Shown here: in pieces, positions 45,434-58,793 of the stretch
How positions within the stretch are numbered: position 1 is the first letter of the stretch
How the letters are laid out: each line of letters starts with the position of its first letter
Assembly (NCBI GenBank): GCA_009760855.2
Contig: WPIO01000006.1
Location: 11,980,001 to 12,044,000 of the forward strand
Direction of reading: 5' to 3'
DNA length: 64,000 nt
From: Cristatella mucedo
Taxonomy: Eukaryota > Bryozoa > Phylactolaemata > Cristatellidae
Notes under the pieces: generated by a model
Database searches by the model: none
What the model was told of the DNA's origin: nothing
What the model saw: only the letters and a program-made list of their open reading frames with translations
Translations under genes and position numbers: made by a program

Positions 45434-48400
45434 GTAAGTGCTTGCTCCGAATCATATGAAGTGCGTTTGAGTTGACGCGGTAACTGCAAGGCGGCTGCCC
45501 TTGGGCTCGAAGTAAGTGAGGTATGGGTATGTCATGCCGGCTGCGGCCGCCTTCGTATTGCTACTGGATTATGCTTTCCAGAGTTAGAAAATTTGAAGCT
45601 GACGCGTTTTCTCTAGTTGTATTACTGACTGAATGTGTCAGCATATCTGTTGGCTAGCCATCATCTCTGGCAATCGCCGACGCAAGTTATCGGATTTTTA
45701 CCCAAGAGGAAGACACTTCCGCCGTCTCCTTGGCATAATTGGGTTACGTGTTGTCAGCGATAATTTGATAATTGCTTACTTATTGCTGCTAGTAAAGTGC
45801 CATTTCTATATTGCGCGCGTTCTTTGTGAAGCGGCAAAGAGCCGTGCCTGCTTCGAGGGTCTGCAGAGTGACCAGGTCCATGGTCTCGCTCGGTCGATGG
45901 AAAGAGCGGGCCTTTGCTGCAGACTTCTCCGACGGCCACATTGAACGTTAGCGAGCGCCCTCGCAGGCATCGGCGGGCTTTAGCCTGTATGGTTGTGCTC
46001 TTTGTTCCTTTTGTCAAGCTCGGCTTTGGGTAAAGGGAAAGTACAGATCGTCCGATTGCACAGCCTCATTTGTATTGCTGCAGGGGAGTCGTAGCTGTAA
46101 TCACCCGTCCTCCGCCGCCCCAATTGCAGCGGGCAATCGCATATTTTCTACTACAGGAATCGAACCCACAACCCGCGTCTTTAAGTTCGTTCGAGCACCT
46201 TGCCCCTGGGCTAAGGTCCTAAGCGCTCCTTCCCATTGCCACTCGGCGAAAGTGTTCGCAGTTTCGACCGAAATACATTTGCAACTGTTGGCTGGGTTTG
46301 ATACCTCTGGACCGCAAGTCTTTCGGAGACCTTTCGCCTGATTGTATCCCAATATCAAATCCAGTAGTTGCACTTGACCTCAAATCTACTGGATCCAGGT
46401 GAGATCGCTCGCTAGAGGTCGACCTCTTGATTGCACCGATGGACATGCTACCGGGTCTCGTGCGTAGTCCTTGCTTTGGCCAAGAACAGGAGAAGAGCTG
46501 ATATGGTATGTGTTCTGCAGTGCTGTGGCATGCCGAGGCCAACAGCTGCTCCACAATTACAGCTGCCTTCTCCACTACAAACGTTGCGGGTGGACACATT
46601 CAGGCGGTAGCCTGCTGCACCTGCTGCTCAGCTTGTCCGTACTTAATGCGCTTATGGAGTCTTCATGCAGGCAGCGTTCAAGCGATGCAGTGAATGGCGC
46701 TGGCGTAGTGGCCTCGGTGAGGCAAAGGCTGAGTTATTTGATGGTCCATTGATTGTCTGCATCTCATTAAAAGCACTTTAGGCTTCTTGTTTGTTCTGGT
46801 TATTATCGATCGTGCCTTCTTTTGACAGTTCATGAGTGAAAAGATTGGTGGTGCAAAAGGCACTGAGCTCGACGAAGACTACGTCGGCATGGAAAAGGTA
46901 TGAATGAGCCAGCTGTCCATACCAGTTGTGGCAATCCCTACTTCTATGAAGGACTATAGGAACATATTTTTGTACTATCCATTTCTATAGCAAACCTGTG
47001 ACTCCTTATCTGACTCCAGCCCTTCCGGGTCATACTTTCCACTATCCATTGCATTAGTGATGTGCATGTCCTTGCTGGCACGATTTTTTATTCAAGATTC
47101 GAATGTGTCACATTATTGTTCGGGTTATTTGTACTCTGTTTTGGTACTTTTTTGGGATATTTTGGCTATGCCTTTGCATTCTGTCATTTGCCTGCCTTAG
47201 AACTGTTAAGCATTTTCAAGTGGAATCGCTTTACCAGAAGCATCTGCGAGAGAAGTCATTCATGAACAACGTGGCAACAAGCGCAGTGTGCCTGAGTCAT
47301 CATTGTCCCGCACCCAAATGTTCCTGGTTACAAGCTGCGTTGCCTAAGGTCCAGGTAATCTGAAGGCTCTAAAAGCACGATGGGCCATAAGATATCTGCA
47401 CGAGCCAAAAGCCAGAATACTTTATTACGGCACGCGAAACTTGGGGCAAGTGCTTTGCAATTGCTTGAAGCATCCCGTCCCCAAATATGCCACAATGGAG
47501 TGCCCTGTCGCCGTTCCCCTTTCGCCTTGCCTGGCATACTTTTGACCGGTTCCAATCAGTTCTGTGCACTGTCATGCTACTCGGCCCATGGGTCTTCCCA
47601 ATAGGAAGAGGGGACAGTGCATAATTGTCTCACCATTTAGCAATCCCCCGGTTTTAGATAGTGTTTGGCCTATGCTCGTTTGAGACTAAGCGAGGGTCCT
47701 TGTTTGAGGGTCTCACAACTTGGGCTGCCTCTGTATGACTAATTTTTGTTTCCATACATTTAATTCCGAAAACTGTGCATACTGCCAGTCCGAATGTTAT
47801 TATCGTCAAGCCCAAGCATGGCAGAAATAATATAGGCATGTTAGTTCGCCTGAGCGTTGACGCTAAAATAAGCTAGCTAGCTAGCTTCCTCTTTGAGGAT
47901 AACTACAATCGAAAGGACACTTGTTCTCATGGGTCTCTTGTGAAAACCGCCAAGCATGAGCAGAGGAAATGCTAAGCCGCAGGCAGGCGCCCTGGTGGCT
48001 GAAGGTCGTATGCATCAAGCCTCTTCGATGTTTCCAGTTAAATTTTTGCGTAAATCTAAGTGTTCAAGTGTATGCTGCTCGTTTGCGTGTAACCAGACTC
48101 CTGCAAACTACTTGTAAACCGGCTGGAAATGTCAGCTCTGGATGCACTACCGAGCTTGCCACACCGCAGTAGTATGCATGCATTTATCAAGAAAAAATAA
48201 AGTAAATATAATGCATTTTCATGGTACCCTAAGAGAACTGAATCTTTATAAGGTGCTCTGCATGTGCCACAGGGCTTGAGCCCACGACCTCGGTCGTCAT
48301 ATGTGAGCATCCTAACCTCTGGTTCAAGCCAGGATGGTGCAAGGAGCTGTTGATTGTAAGCGCAGGTCTGTTGATCAATTGCTACCGAATGCATACCGAA

Positions 48401-51400
48401 AGCCGCTTAGGCTGTGAGTGCGCTATACAAAATTCTCCTGCGTAACACCCACATGGTCTTTATGACTTTGTGGAGTTACTGACGGAGATACATTACATTA
48501 CATTACTCTTCCTTTGCATTTGCTGTCGTCCAGAGTGGCTGGTTGATCAGGCCGCCGGCCTCGGCCTAGGCAAGAAGATTAATGTAAATAATCAGGCGAA
48601 ACTGTTGCTGACTTGGTCTGAAGTCGGTGACTCGTTGACCACCTGTGAAGGTTTGTTGTGTGCATTTACTTTTTTCCTAGCAGCAGGTTACTGTAGTTCT
48701 GTAGTAGCAGCCGACATGCTGCTGAAGCACGTCACAGAACAGTGTTGGACCGAACTTGAGCTCTGTTTTTGAACGTGGGCAGCGGTTTTGCCTACCCACG
48801 CATGCATCCGTCGTTCTCTTTGCGCAGAAATCTGGGATTTGACTCGGGCACGGGGGGGGGGGGTGCGAGGCTGTTTGTAACCCTTCAAATCCCTGCCGGC
48901 TAGCCGGTTATTGTGGGAGAGTTCTCCTAGCAATGCGGCACTTCGAGCACAAGTTGCTCTCGTTGCGCAATCAGTAGTGAGTAGCTGTCATCACATGCTG
49001 CCAGTAAGAACACTCAACCAGCATAGCTAGCTAGCTATGGATGAAGTTAGTGGCACTGGAACTGAGGTGCCAGGGTCGTCTGCAGACAAAAAGGTAAAGC
49101 CAAAAGTCAAGTCCCTTTGCGTGTGTGTAGCTGAGCATTGTGTGTCCTCTAGAGGCTTCTAATAAGACACAGGTTCCTTGATGCGATCAATTATGGAACA
49201 TGTCCGTAATGAGACCTTGGATGCAGAATCAGCGTTAGAAAATACGGTAGATTACTGCTTTTGATTTGAAGAAACTGAGCCTGCTCGCAAGCATTCGGCT
49301 CGTGAAGTGGGAAATGGGGCGGGCATGATGTCACATCTCGCCCACCTCTTTGAGGTCGACATTGAGTCCTCTTAGAAAGGCGTGGCTGCCCAATGTTTGC
49401 TTACATAGTTTTCAATTGCATAATATCGTGCATAATATTCAATATTCAATTGCCCAATTACCTTTGCGGTCTTGTTTGGGGCAATTCGAATGCACTTGTG
49501 TGCTGCCTAGCTACAATGGCCCAGTATCAGTCGCCTGGCCTCAGCTAAAAAAAAAAAAAAGCTTTTGCGACTGGTGACAAAAGAGCCACTGCAGAGCTGG
49601 CTAGTGTGCCCTGTTTTTTTCTCCTGTGCATTGTGGTCAATTGCTCATAGGTTTTCACTGCATAGCAGATCGGCTGCTTAGCTCTGTTGAGCAGTAGCTC
49701 CATGGCATTTGGGGGGCAGGGCAGGCAAGTGGGAAAGGGCAGGGCAGGCACTGCACAGCATGCAGGTGCTATCACATACAACAAGCCCCCAAATAGTGCA
49801 GATCCATTTGCAAGCTGCTGATCAAGTCAGTGGGAATGCTTTTTTTGGCCCTGTTGAAATCCAAATGCCTGTCTGTGTGTTCTCATTCAAGTATGGTCCA
49901 TTGCCCCAAATATTCTGGTCTCTATCTATAGAGGCGACTAGATCTGATGGCCGTTTCAGCTAGCTGCTTGATGGGTGGCAGCTGGTGGCAGGCGATATGT
50001 GTACCCATCCAGTAGCACTCCTTGTCTGCTGCTCTTGGACATCGTGCAGAGCAATGATGTTCAAATCTTAATCTAAAACTCGATCATTTAGAATAGGTTT
50101 CGATTCATTGCTAATGGTAATGTAATTTTGAAAACATCCTTTGTATTGCGCTTGGAGCTATGTCGTACACACGTAGTTCTTTTTCTACTCGGACGAAGAA
50201 GGGAGATCCGAGATTACACTGGTTGGTAGTCTATGCATTTGCCACTTGCTAGGTTGGAAGAAGTGGCTTCAGCTGACCTCAGTCCATCCATGTTCCTGTT
50301 ATTTCTCAGCCCTTTAGTGCAAGTAGTATGAGTAAGGCGTCGACATGACCCATTCTCTGTGTCATTATGTTCACTTTTAACCTGGCTTTTTACTTTTTGC
50401 TAACGTGGCGCTCCCCCCATTTGGACATGCAGAATATCCTTGCAACCAGTGCAATCAGACTCATTCCCACCGTTGGACACTCGTTGCATAAGCTAGTCGT
50501 TTCTGGCTTCCTTGCATTAGCATTTGCATTAGGTCTCATTGGTTCTTCTTTGTCTACCCATGTCAGGTAATGTCCGTCGTCCTGTGCATTTCTGAAACTG
50601 CCGATTTGCCTTTGTTGCCTCTCTGCAATTTCGTGTGCACTGATTTTAATTTAGAGTAAGCCCCATCTCTTGTGTGATGAGTGTCGGTTGCTGGCTCCTT
50701 TCTGATTGACGAGGCAATATGGCAATGGCAATGGCAAAATATGGCAATATAGGTATGTGTGACTTGACTCTTAGGGTTCAATTGACTGGCCATTCAGATC
50801 AGCCACCTCAGGACGTTGGGGTGTAGGTCTGTTACCTATCGAGCTGATATACTCTGTTGTTCTTCACCAGAGCTTGTTTGACAGGCTAGCACCTTTCCTG
50901 ACCTGAGGACTGGCACACCCTAGGTTACCATGGCACCTGCTCAAGTTCACTGCACTCGTTATATGCTAGCTCTGTCTTTCGTACTAAGCACAGTGGCCGT
51001 TGCCGTGGCTTCCTTGTCAGTTTTCTTAGACAGGCTTTTCTTTTTTTATGATGTTGCACTTCTGTTGCCTGAAGTTCTTAAGCCAAAATTGATCTGGCCA
51101 GGCATACTGTGGCAGAATGTTTCTATTCGGGAGTAAGTAATATGCAGCAGTCTGCTATGCAACTGCCATATATAATAGCTGTTACCGTAAGCTCAAAGAT
51201 CTTGCTTGACAGCACTCGGTATGCATGCATAGCAGTATATTGGCTGCTTCTTGTGATATCAAGTTCAGCCCTTCTTTAGCAGCAAACCTGCTTTGACTCT
51301 CCTTGGGGATGAAATGTTCACAAGTATGTTCGGGTGTGTGTGTGTGTGTGTGTGTGTGTTTATGTTTGCTTGCATGTGCTTGTGTGTGTGCATGCATGCG

Positions 51401-53358
51401 TGTGTAAGCATGCCTGCTTGCTGGAGCTGTTCAGCCTGCTGGCAAGAATTTATTAAACTCTGGTACCAAGCATGTTCCAAGAAATTGTATAGCTGCAGCT
51501 TATATCGCATTGCCTGCTGTAATTAGTTCTCCATGCTACGAGAAGTTGTTAATCATGCAGGTTGCTGGACATCCCTAGGGGGCGTGGTACTGCTAGTTCT
51601 ATTTTAGCCTTACATTTCCAGGTCTCTTTGCCCTTTTTTCCTTACATTTGTACTTACTAGAGTTTGTTAACTGAGTCTGAGCTGCAGTGCAGTTTGTGGT
51701 TGCTGCAGGAGCAGGACACCTGATCTCACTTGGTATTCTTTGCTGCCTACTGAGGGGGGTAAATGCTTCTGGTTGTGGTGGACGCATGCTTCCAGCTGCC
51801 GTAAATCCAATCTTACTTCATTTAAGATTTCTTTTTGGTGAAAATATGGGCATATGAACAATTACTCCATCTCAGGTTGACATACAATGTTTGAGCTTAT
51901 GGTGGAGCACCTTATTTAATAAATATATCACTATAGTGCCTAGCACTCAAGTTATGGATGTGCACGGAAGCATTAAAAACACCCTTTTTGCTTAGAGCAG
52001 GTCTGTACAGCTATTTGCTAGGATTTGACAAATTACGATCCCAGCAAAGAAGAGCTTTTAAATCTCTATCGGTGTGCAATTACCTCTACACACCTGTGTA
52101 TCTCCTGCATTTTCAGATGAGTCAGTGGTTTAAACTCGGTCCAAAGTAAAATATGGCCTAGTTAGCTGAACCTAGTAGTCCTTTCAGGGTTGAAGCCGTC
52201 AGCACAAGAAGCTGTTCCTGGTGTACTCCATCTATCACTAGTCACCATTTTCTGACTTGCAGTGGGAGAAAACAAAATGTGCCGTCCTCTCCTGCCTTTC
52301 TGAGAGCATGCTGGAATTGAAACCAGTGTTGATTGTCACCTTTGGCAAAAGATTTCCAAGCTCGACTGTGAGTGGGAAAATTTTAATTTTAGCAGTAGCC
52401 CAAATATAAGCAGAAGAATGATTTTGTCACCAATTGAATCCTTGCTCGATACCGCTAGCCGAGGTTATTTGTAAGTCACAGCCCCACTGGAAGATGGAGA
52501 CATAATTCTGGCACAAGGGGTGAACATGGAAATGGCTGGTCGTAAGTTGGCCAATCTTTGAATTGTTATGCATGCTAGTCCCTTGTTTATCCTATCAGAA
52601 TCAGAAGTAAAGCACAGTACCAAAGATGCATGCTGCACCGGAGCATAACCAAAACATACCCACTTGGAGATGAAAGCAAGAGAAATGTAGCAAACAGTCG
52701 TGTGGTAGAAAATTGGTTTTATTCACCTAATGTGTGGTCCACTTCATTATGCAGCCGGCAGCTTATTGGAACTTTCACAGTGTACCATGGCCAATAAGTA
52801 CATCACCTATAGAGCCAGCATTTCCTTATGTGTGACACTCAATGTGACACATTTTAAGGCTTTGGTCGAGTATTCGTTTACCAATGAAAGATGTGCCGTG
52901 GTTGCATGCCTGACAAGAGACCTAGCCGCATTTCTTCTATCGAAGGAAAGCAAAACTGGCTAACTATGCCTCGGTCTACTCGATCTTTAAGGTACTTCGT
53001 TAGCCCCGTGGGGTTTCTAGCCCCCAGTCTTTTCCCAGCTTTCGGCATGCTGGCTGCTCTGTGGCCACTTTAGACTCTGTTAAAGGTCACTAGTCGCCTT
53101 TCTAAATGTGGGACAGCCTTACTTAGTGAGTGAGTCCAGCTGGTGTCGTACTCGAAACGAGTAGCGCCAGTAGGATCTGCATCAAATCGTGGAGCATCGT
53201 CTGAAAGGTTTCGGCTCCATCGAAAACCGTAGCCCTTGGCAAAATAGCGTGCACAGCATTCCAAAACTGCTCTGTCGTATACTTTGCTGTGAAAGAAATA
53301 CTCTATACTTTGGTTTACCCTGCTCAAAGAACTCTCTGTTTGTCTGTCTGTGTGTGTA

Positions 53359-53391
<33 letters not shown>

Positions 53392-55041
53392 TTCGTCTTT
53401 GGTTTTTATGACCCATTGTCAAACGGCTCTTCCATAGTGCATATACTGTATGTGTGTTCTTGCATGTGTATTTGAGCGCATTGTGTATGCAGCCTTTGCT
53501 CAAGTGTCTATGCGCACGGGTTGGTTTGATGCACCTAGGGATGAGGTGCAGGAGACTTTGGCTGATGTGAGCATGTTTTGCAGCCGACCTGTCAGTGTTA
53601 CCCATTCTTATGCAAGGATTGTTTACCCTGTGGAAAAGTTAGCTGATTTAGCTGCCTCATTTATATAGCAGCAGGAGAGCCTTAATGGCTATCACCGACT
53701 CTTTCGATGGGCAATAAAGACTCGCGAACTGCATGACCTTACCCCTAGGCAAAGGCTAAGGGAAGGAAAATGTATTCTGGGTTTCATTTATCATGACATG
53801 CACACCGACTTTATGCTGGTTGCTAAACCTTGACTTCATTTAGCCTTGGCTGAGGGGGGATATTCACACACTAAATGACTCCTGCAGCAGCTGGTTTGCC
53901 TGCAACCAGTGGTGCTGTCTGTTAAACCAAATTGATCTTGGACTTAATGCTACTACTTCAAAATAGTTACTAGTAGTCCTAGCAAATTCATGACTGCTAC
54001 TATGTGCATTTCTCTGGTGATTAATCTGTTGCATGTAAATGTACCTGTGGGGGCTTATTTACCAGTAACGATTCTTCTGTGTGCAAGTATGCTTACATAA
54101 GCTGTACCATATTCTTATATAAGCTACACCGATGCCTAATAGCCCGCCAGCCTTTAGTTCCAAGCTTTTTCAATTTAGACTGTATCTTAATGTTAAATAG
54201 TCTTTGCAATATCCCCTGCTTTGTTCTGTTAGCAGCATGGGATTGGGCTTGTGAGCACCCGCCGCTGCCTCCGCCCTACAGGGAGATCTGGGAAACAGCT
54301 AGCAGCCATTCATCGCTTTTCCGACTAAGGAAATAAGTAAGAAGGTGTGGTCGTGATTGGATAGCAGTCATATTGCTGTCAGTGGGGGAAATGGGCAGTG
54401 AAAAGGTCAATTTCCATGTGCTCCGGCTCAATGCTGTACCTCTACTAGTTATTCTAAATTGGTCTACATTTCCAGTCCGCCTAGCTAGTTGTTAAACCGG
54501 GTATTCCAGCATGTAGGGGCCACCTCCGGGCTGTGGGATTGTTTCAGATCATGCATAGCTCACCGTACAGGTGTGGATGAAAATACCAGAATCGCCAGAT
54601 GGCCACTCCACCAGAATCGACGTTTCCTGTGAACTTTTGCATCTTTAAAGTGAAATGGCCTCTTAAACGTGCTAATGATAAGCCAGGAGTAGTTATTGTG
54701 CCAAACCTAAAATTATGCGGCAATCTGTGATGTTCGAAAAACATCCCTGGGAAAATATGGATGTGCTTTGCTGTAAGCGAGCAGGAATTCAGGAGTAGAA
54801 ACTGTCGAGGAAATCGAAAAGTTGAACCATACGAATGTTGCTTAGCGATTTGCCTGACTCCTACAACTAACTCTCTAACAACCATGGTGATTGTTTAGCC
54901 TTGTCGTTCATTGTCTGTGACGAGAAATGAGTACCTTTTGTCATTGTGTCCTGTTTACCTATTTTTAGAAAATGGATGCCACTGAAAAACTGGTTGGTGA
55001 TTTGATGGTGCACACGCAAGAGTATCTTCAGCCTAATCCTG
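45389..55041 (+). CDS. EndoA: Endophilin A, first three coding exons (partial)
   Basis: Three exons join in frame: 45389-45433 (MSLAGLKKQINKANQ), 46829-46897 (FMSEKIGGAKGTELDEDY...MEK) and 54969-55041 (KMDATEKLVGDLM...EYLQPNP). This is the invariant N-terminal amphipathic helix and first helix of the endophilin N-BAR domain; fly endophilin A starts nearly identically (AGLKKQINKANQ). The protein bends membrane at endocytic necks and recruits dynamin and synaptojanin through a C-terminal SH3 domain. The exon expected next (ARAK-type) was not found before the window ends, so that intron exceeds 8.9 kb. Phases are 0, 0 and 1. The symbol follows fly usage; vertebrate orthologues are SH3GL1-3. Confidence 0.92.
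46060..46225 (-). mobile_element. tRNA-derived SINE type 2
   Basis: Minus strand: agcccaggggcaaggtgctcg, then gggttgtgggttcgattcctg and a body ending caatacaaatgaggctg. In endophilin intron 1. Confidence 0.7.
46829..46897 (+). CDS. EndoA: Endophilin A exon 2
   Basis: The acceptor is TTTTGACAG and the donor AAG|GTATGA; 23 codons in phase 0. The frame reads FMSEKIGGAKGTELDEDY, matching the family block SEK-GGAEGTKLD-DF. Confidence 0.93.
48185..48345 (-). mobile_element. tRNA-derived SINE type 1
   Basis: On the minus strand: gaaccagaggttaggatgctc (A-box-like), cgtgggctcaagccctgtgg (B-box-like), then gattcagttctcttagggt and an AT-rich tail. This is the clearest copy of this SINE type. Confidence 0.65.
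48385..48506 (+). mobile_element. LINE family B 3' end, 122 bp
   Basis: Starts taccgaatgcataccgaaag and ends ggagatacattacattacatta. Very similar to 55665-55793, suggesting recent activity. It adjoins a reversed SINE type 1. Confidence 0.8.
51333..51360 (+). repeat. GT microsatellite
   Basis: About 13 GT units with looser GT/GCAT repeats after it. In endophilin intron 2. Confidence 0.9.
53338..53391 (+). repeat. CTGT microsatellite
   Basis: About twelve CTGT units interrupted by one GT stretch. In endophilin intron 2. Confidence 0.93.
53655..53770 (-). mobile_element. SINE type 2, damaged
   Basis: Shares tgcctcatttatat, gagagccttaatggctatcacc and gggcaataaag with other type 2 copies, but the B-box part is deleted or altered (gactcgcgaactgcatgacc). 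Confidence 0.55.
54969..55041 (+). CDS. EndoA: Endophilin A exon 3
   Basis: The acceptor is ATTTTTAG and the donor CTG|GTTAGT (phase 1). The frame reads KMDATEKLVGDLMVHTQ then EYLQPNP, the hallmark that ends helix 1 in endophilins. Confidence 0.92.
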
Positions 55042-55664
55042 GTTAGTAAGAACTGTTTCATTGATTGTGGGACGACTTAGCTGCCAAATTGTGGATCTAG
55101 GCTTTCCCCTTGCAAGTCGTCTTTGATTGAGTGTCTTGACAGGATGATGCGCTTGGGGTGCATACTTGGTCTGGGTCAATAGAGTGCACAGCGAAAACAT
55201 GTGACTTAACTGCTGTCGGACGTACGCAGATGTAAACTCCCAAAAGGGAACTCTTAGCACTTGAAGGAAATGAAAGCATGCCTGTCGACCTCCGGCAGTG
55301 AACCGCCACTGCCTCCGAAACTAGAAGTGATAGTCAGACTAACTCACCCATTTCGACTAGACAGAAAGTTAGTTGGTGGAGATTCCCATACGACTTGCTG
55401 CTTCTCGGCTCGTCGTACCTCAGCTGTAGCAACTTGATGCTAAATGAGACGTCATTTTTGTTGCTTGAGTAATCTGTTTCGAAAGCAAATGTGTCAAATG
55501 TGTAAGCACTCCACTCTGTTGTGCTCACGTCACGCCAAATATTAGTCATTTGGTTTGTAGCTGCTTTAGTTGCTTCAGCTTCCTGTTTGGAGAACTGCCA
55601 GACATAAAGTATGATTCATGATTGTGACCCTATATTCTCACGTGTTGATTTGATTGCGAGAAGA

Positions 55665-55793
55665 GTACCTACCGAATGCGTACCGAAAGCCACTTAGGTT
55701 GTGAGTGCGCTATGCAAAACTCTCCTGTGTAACACCCACATGGTCTTTATGACTTTGTGGAGTTACTGACGGAGGTACATTACATTACATTAC
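55665..55793 (+). mobile_element. LINE family B 3' end, about 129 bp
   Basis: Same block as at 48385-48506 with few differences and the same ACATT tail. In endophilin intron 3. Confidence 0.8.
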
Positions 55794-56504
55794 CTGTAAG
55801 CATTGTCGAGGATTTGAGACCGCCCCGTACCAGCTTCAGGACGCGGTATTCTGCATATATCGGCAGTCAAGGCCTGCCAGCGGAGGATACATCTGCGTGC
55901 CTGCTTGAAATCGTTCATATTCAATTCATATTCAATCGTGCACGCCTGCGTCCGATTCCGAGCTTGGACTTGCAGGTCTGCGCTCGTGTAGATTCGAGTT
56001 TGCATTGAAAAAGCAACAACCACTGCCTCGAGTTCACTTTCTCGGTAACATTTTGTATGAGAGCTTGAAGCATTATATGGGGCGCAATAGAATATGGTGA
56101 GTTTGTGTGAATGATTTAGTGATTATCTTCAGTACTCCTTAGCCCAAACTTCTGTATTTCTCCATAGATTTTGATAGGAACTTGGCTTTTCACTTCATAG
56201 CAGGTAGTAGGGACCAGTCTGAAATGGCACTGTAGTTGGGGTAACATTACTAGAGAGAAAGCTGAACAATGGCAGTTGCATAGCGGAAGTGTGAAGTTGC
56301 TCTGCAACAGCACCAGTGTTGCTAGCGGTAAACTAAACCGGGGTATAATCATTGGCGGGACCTGACACTGCATCTTCTGGGCTGTCTAAGCAGGCACTGT
56401 GGCAAATAGAGAATGCTGTGTGTCATGTGCATTCCCACAAGTCGTGGAGTTCCTTGCACACGGAACTCTAGTCATTCACGGAATCAAAAATATTTTCGAA
56501 GCTA

Positions 56505-56690
56505 GTTGGGCATCCTTTCCAGAACGAGGCAAGTTGGAAGCTTCGGTCGAACTACAGTTCGACTTAAGCTTTAAAACGTGGCATTAAACGATGCAGCTAG
56601 GCTGGTACGTCCGGCTCAGTAGACACCAAGTTGCCAGAGTTGTCACGATTCGGGCTGACAAAGCACGAGTGAGAGCAGTACTCAAGTAAG
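56505..56690 (+). repeat. Palindrome-bearing interspersed repeat, copy 1
   Basis: Shares gaagctagttgggcatcct, gaacgaggcaagt-ggaagctt, ttaaacgatgcag and agttgccagag with copy 2 at 59603-59800, in opposite orientation. The centre is a hairpin: AAGCTT and TCGAACT at 56538-56553, then AGTTCGA and AAGCTT at 56556-56571. No coding capacity is seen. The class is unknown. Confidence 0.7.
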
Positions 56691-58369
56691 TCTGCATTAC
56701 CTCGCGACGTACACACCTGCTATTGTGAGTCACTTTAAGAGGCTGTTTGAGATGACAGGTCGTTGCCGAACCGGCAGCCGAGGCGTGCGGTCCTAGGATG
56801 GCTCGGCAAGCCTTTGCAGCCACCATCCCTCTCAAGTCCTGCAGCCGACGACCTTGGGGCTTGGCAGGTTCAAAACTCGAGTATGCTGCATGCTTATCCA
56901 CCTATGTCATCGCAAGTAGGATACCTTTACTCAAGGGAGCGGCTTTGCTCTGCTCTCTTTGCTTTTGCTTTGCTTTGAGACTTTGCTCTGCTATTACCAA
57001 CTGGGTGCACTTCCCCCCTCTCTGGCCTACCTCCATGCCATGCGTAACAGCAATAATCGGGTCGTAATCAGTCTGTGAAGGTTGGCTATGGAGGGCTACT
57101 GCATTCTGTAAGTCGCAGCTGCAAATGGTGCACTAATGAGAGGACTTGTCTCTCGGCTGCATGTAAAGTTTTAAAAGTATGCAATGCTGTAGCCAGGCGA
57201 TTCGGTAGCCGGTTAGATAATGCATCTGCCTTGATTGGGGAAGAAATTGATAGAACATTTACCCGAGGGGACTGGAGCTTTCCCTGGCTGGCTGGCATTC
57301 CTTCGGAAGGACCCTTGGACTTACGCATAATGTGCTTTCAAGTGTATAGAATTCTCCTCAACGATGTCTCCAGTCAACGATCTTACAGACGTCCGGGCTG
57401 TAAATTTAAAAAATCGTACGTCAGCAGTCTCTGCTTAGGTCGTCCTGGATGACTGTGCCTGCGCTGTTGCTGTTGCTTCGTCAGCAGTGAAGTCGATTGC
57501 ATTCCGACAGACAGTAAGCATTTGCATGGGCGTTACATGGTTACATGGTATGCCGTCGGTGGTCGCACTAGTGCCTATTTTTGAAGCAGCCTCGATTTAA
57601 ATCTGCATTGAATCACTAGTGGTGACACGGAATAGGCTGTCAGCCCGTAAAAGAATGCCTGTGCTTGCATTCATAGTAGGTGTCAGTGTGCACCGTAGGC
57701 TGTGCAGCTAAACCAATTACGAGCTTGGATGATCACTCACAAAGGCCATGTAGATGCTGCAGCATTGGCAAAACAACATAAGCCTTAGATGGAAAAGGGA
57801 AAGGCAGTACAAGCATTCAAAAGATGTTGCCGACCACTTTGCATTTGCTTCAGTTGTGAAAACTTTTTGTGCTGTGATTCACCTTGGGCTCATTAATGTT
57901 TATCTTTGATGTGACTCCGGTGCCACCAAGCTTTGGTGCTCCCCACATTGTATTCCGGCCCCTGAAAAGGCTTGTCTTCGATCTGCTGCTGCTGACGGCC
58001 GATTAAAAATTGCCTGCCTCTCACATCCATCGAACATGCAATTTCCATAGGCTGAGGGTGCCGATGCGAGTATTCTTCCGGCCGTGAGGCGTCTAAGCCC
58101 CTCGCGCGATCGCTCAGTCTACGTCCTGCTTTGTTAGACCACATTCCTTAGCGCTTTGCAAGCCGACAGTTTTTCAAACTTAATTAGCAGATCAATTAGA
58201 AACCAGTGAAGACCCTTTGACAGTCTGTTGATGGCTTTGCCCTTGCTGTTCACGTTGAGCAGCCTAGCTGCCCAGTTCAAGAGAGACGACGGTGGTGGTT
58301 GTAATAGCAACACATTTGAGGAGAAGAAGAAGAGAAAGAGTGAAAGAAAGCTGAAGACAGCTGAACTTT

Positions 58370-58762
58370 TTTCTAGGCACATTACATTTGCTGAAAAGTA
58401 AGTAAATCAACTGATAAGTGATAACTTGCAAGGGCAATGTCAGCACGAGTATACGCATAAAAGACACTTCGTGTGAATGGAGCAAATGCTGTGAGGAACT
58501 GATTGACTTATAGTATCTGTCTCTCGACAAGTCAGGGGATGCCGTGATATCAGTCGAGAGAGAGAGACAGAGACACAGAGAGAGACAGACAGACAGAGAG
58601 AGAGAGAGAGAGAGACAGAGACAGAGAGAGAGACAGAGAGAGACAGACAGAGAGAGGGAGAGAGACAGAGAGAGAGACAGAGAGAGACAGAGACAGGGAG
58701 AGACAGAGACAGACGGAGAGAGAGAGACAGACAGACAGAGACAGACAGACAGAGAGAGACAC

Positions 58763-58793
<31 letters not shown>

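Larger units (their letters stand above)
49000..53600. other. Endophilin intron 2, mostly unique sequence
   Basis: Few recognisable repeats apart from simple arrays (49546-49560 A run, 51333 GT, 53338 CTGT) and a small ATGGCA repeat near 50718-50750. No exon with endophilin similarity was seen. Confidence 0.5.

Noticed and set aside
47870-47890. Runs of TAGC (also at 49025)
   Set aside because: Short simple repeats; nothing beyond chance expansion can be supported.
57075-57452. A 125-codon plus-strand frame in endophilin intron 3
   Set aside because: No similarity to endophilin or any family I recognise, no repeat of it elsewhere, and ordinary composition. Length alone is not enough.
57625-57680. 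Possible endophilin exon 4 with ARKRM after a CAG
   Set aside because: It begins like the family ARAKM but continues PVLAFIV, which does not match the conserved continuation, and the acceptor context is poor.
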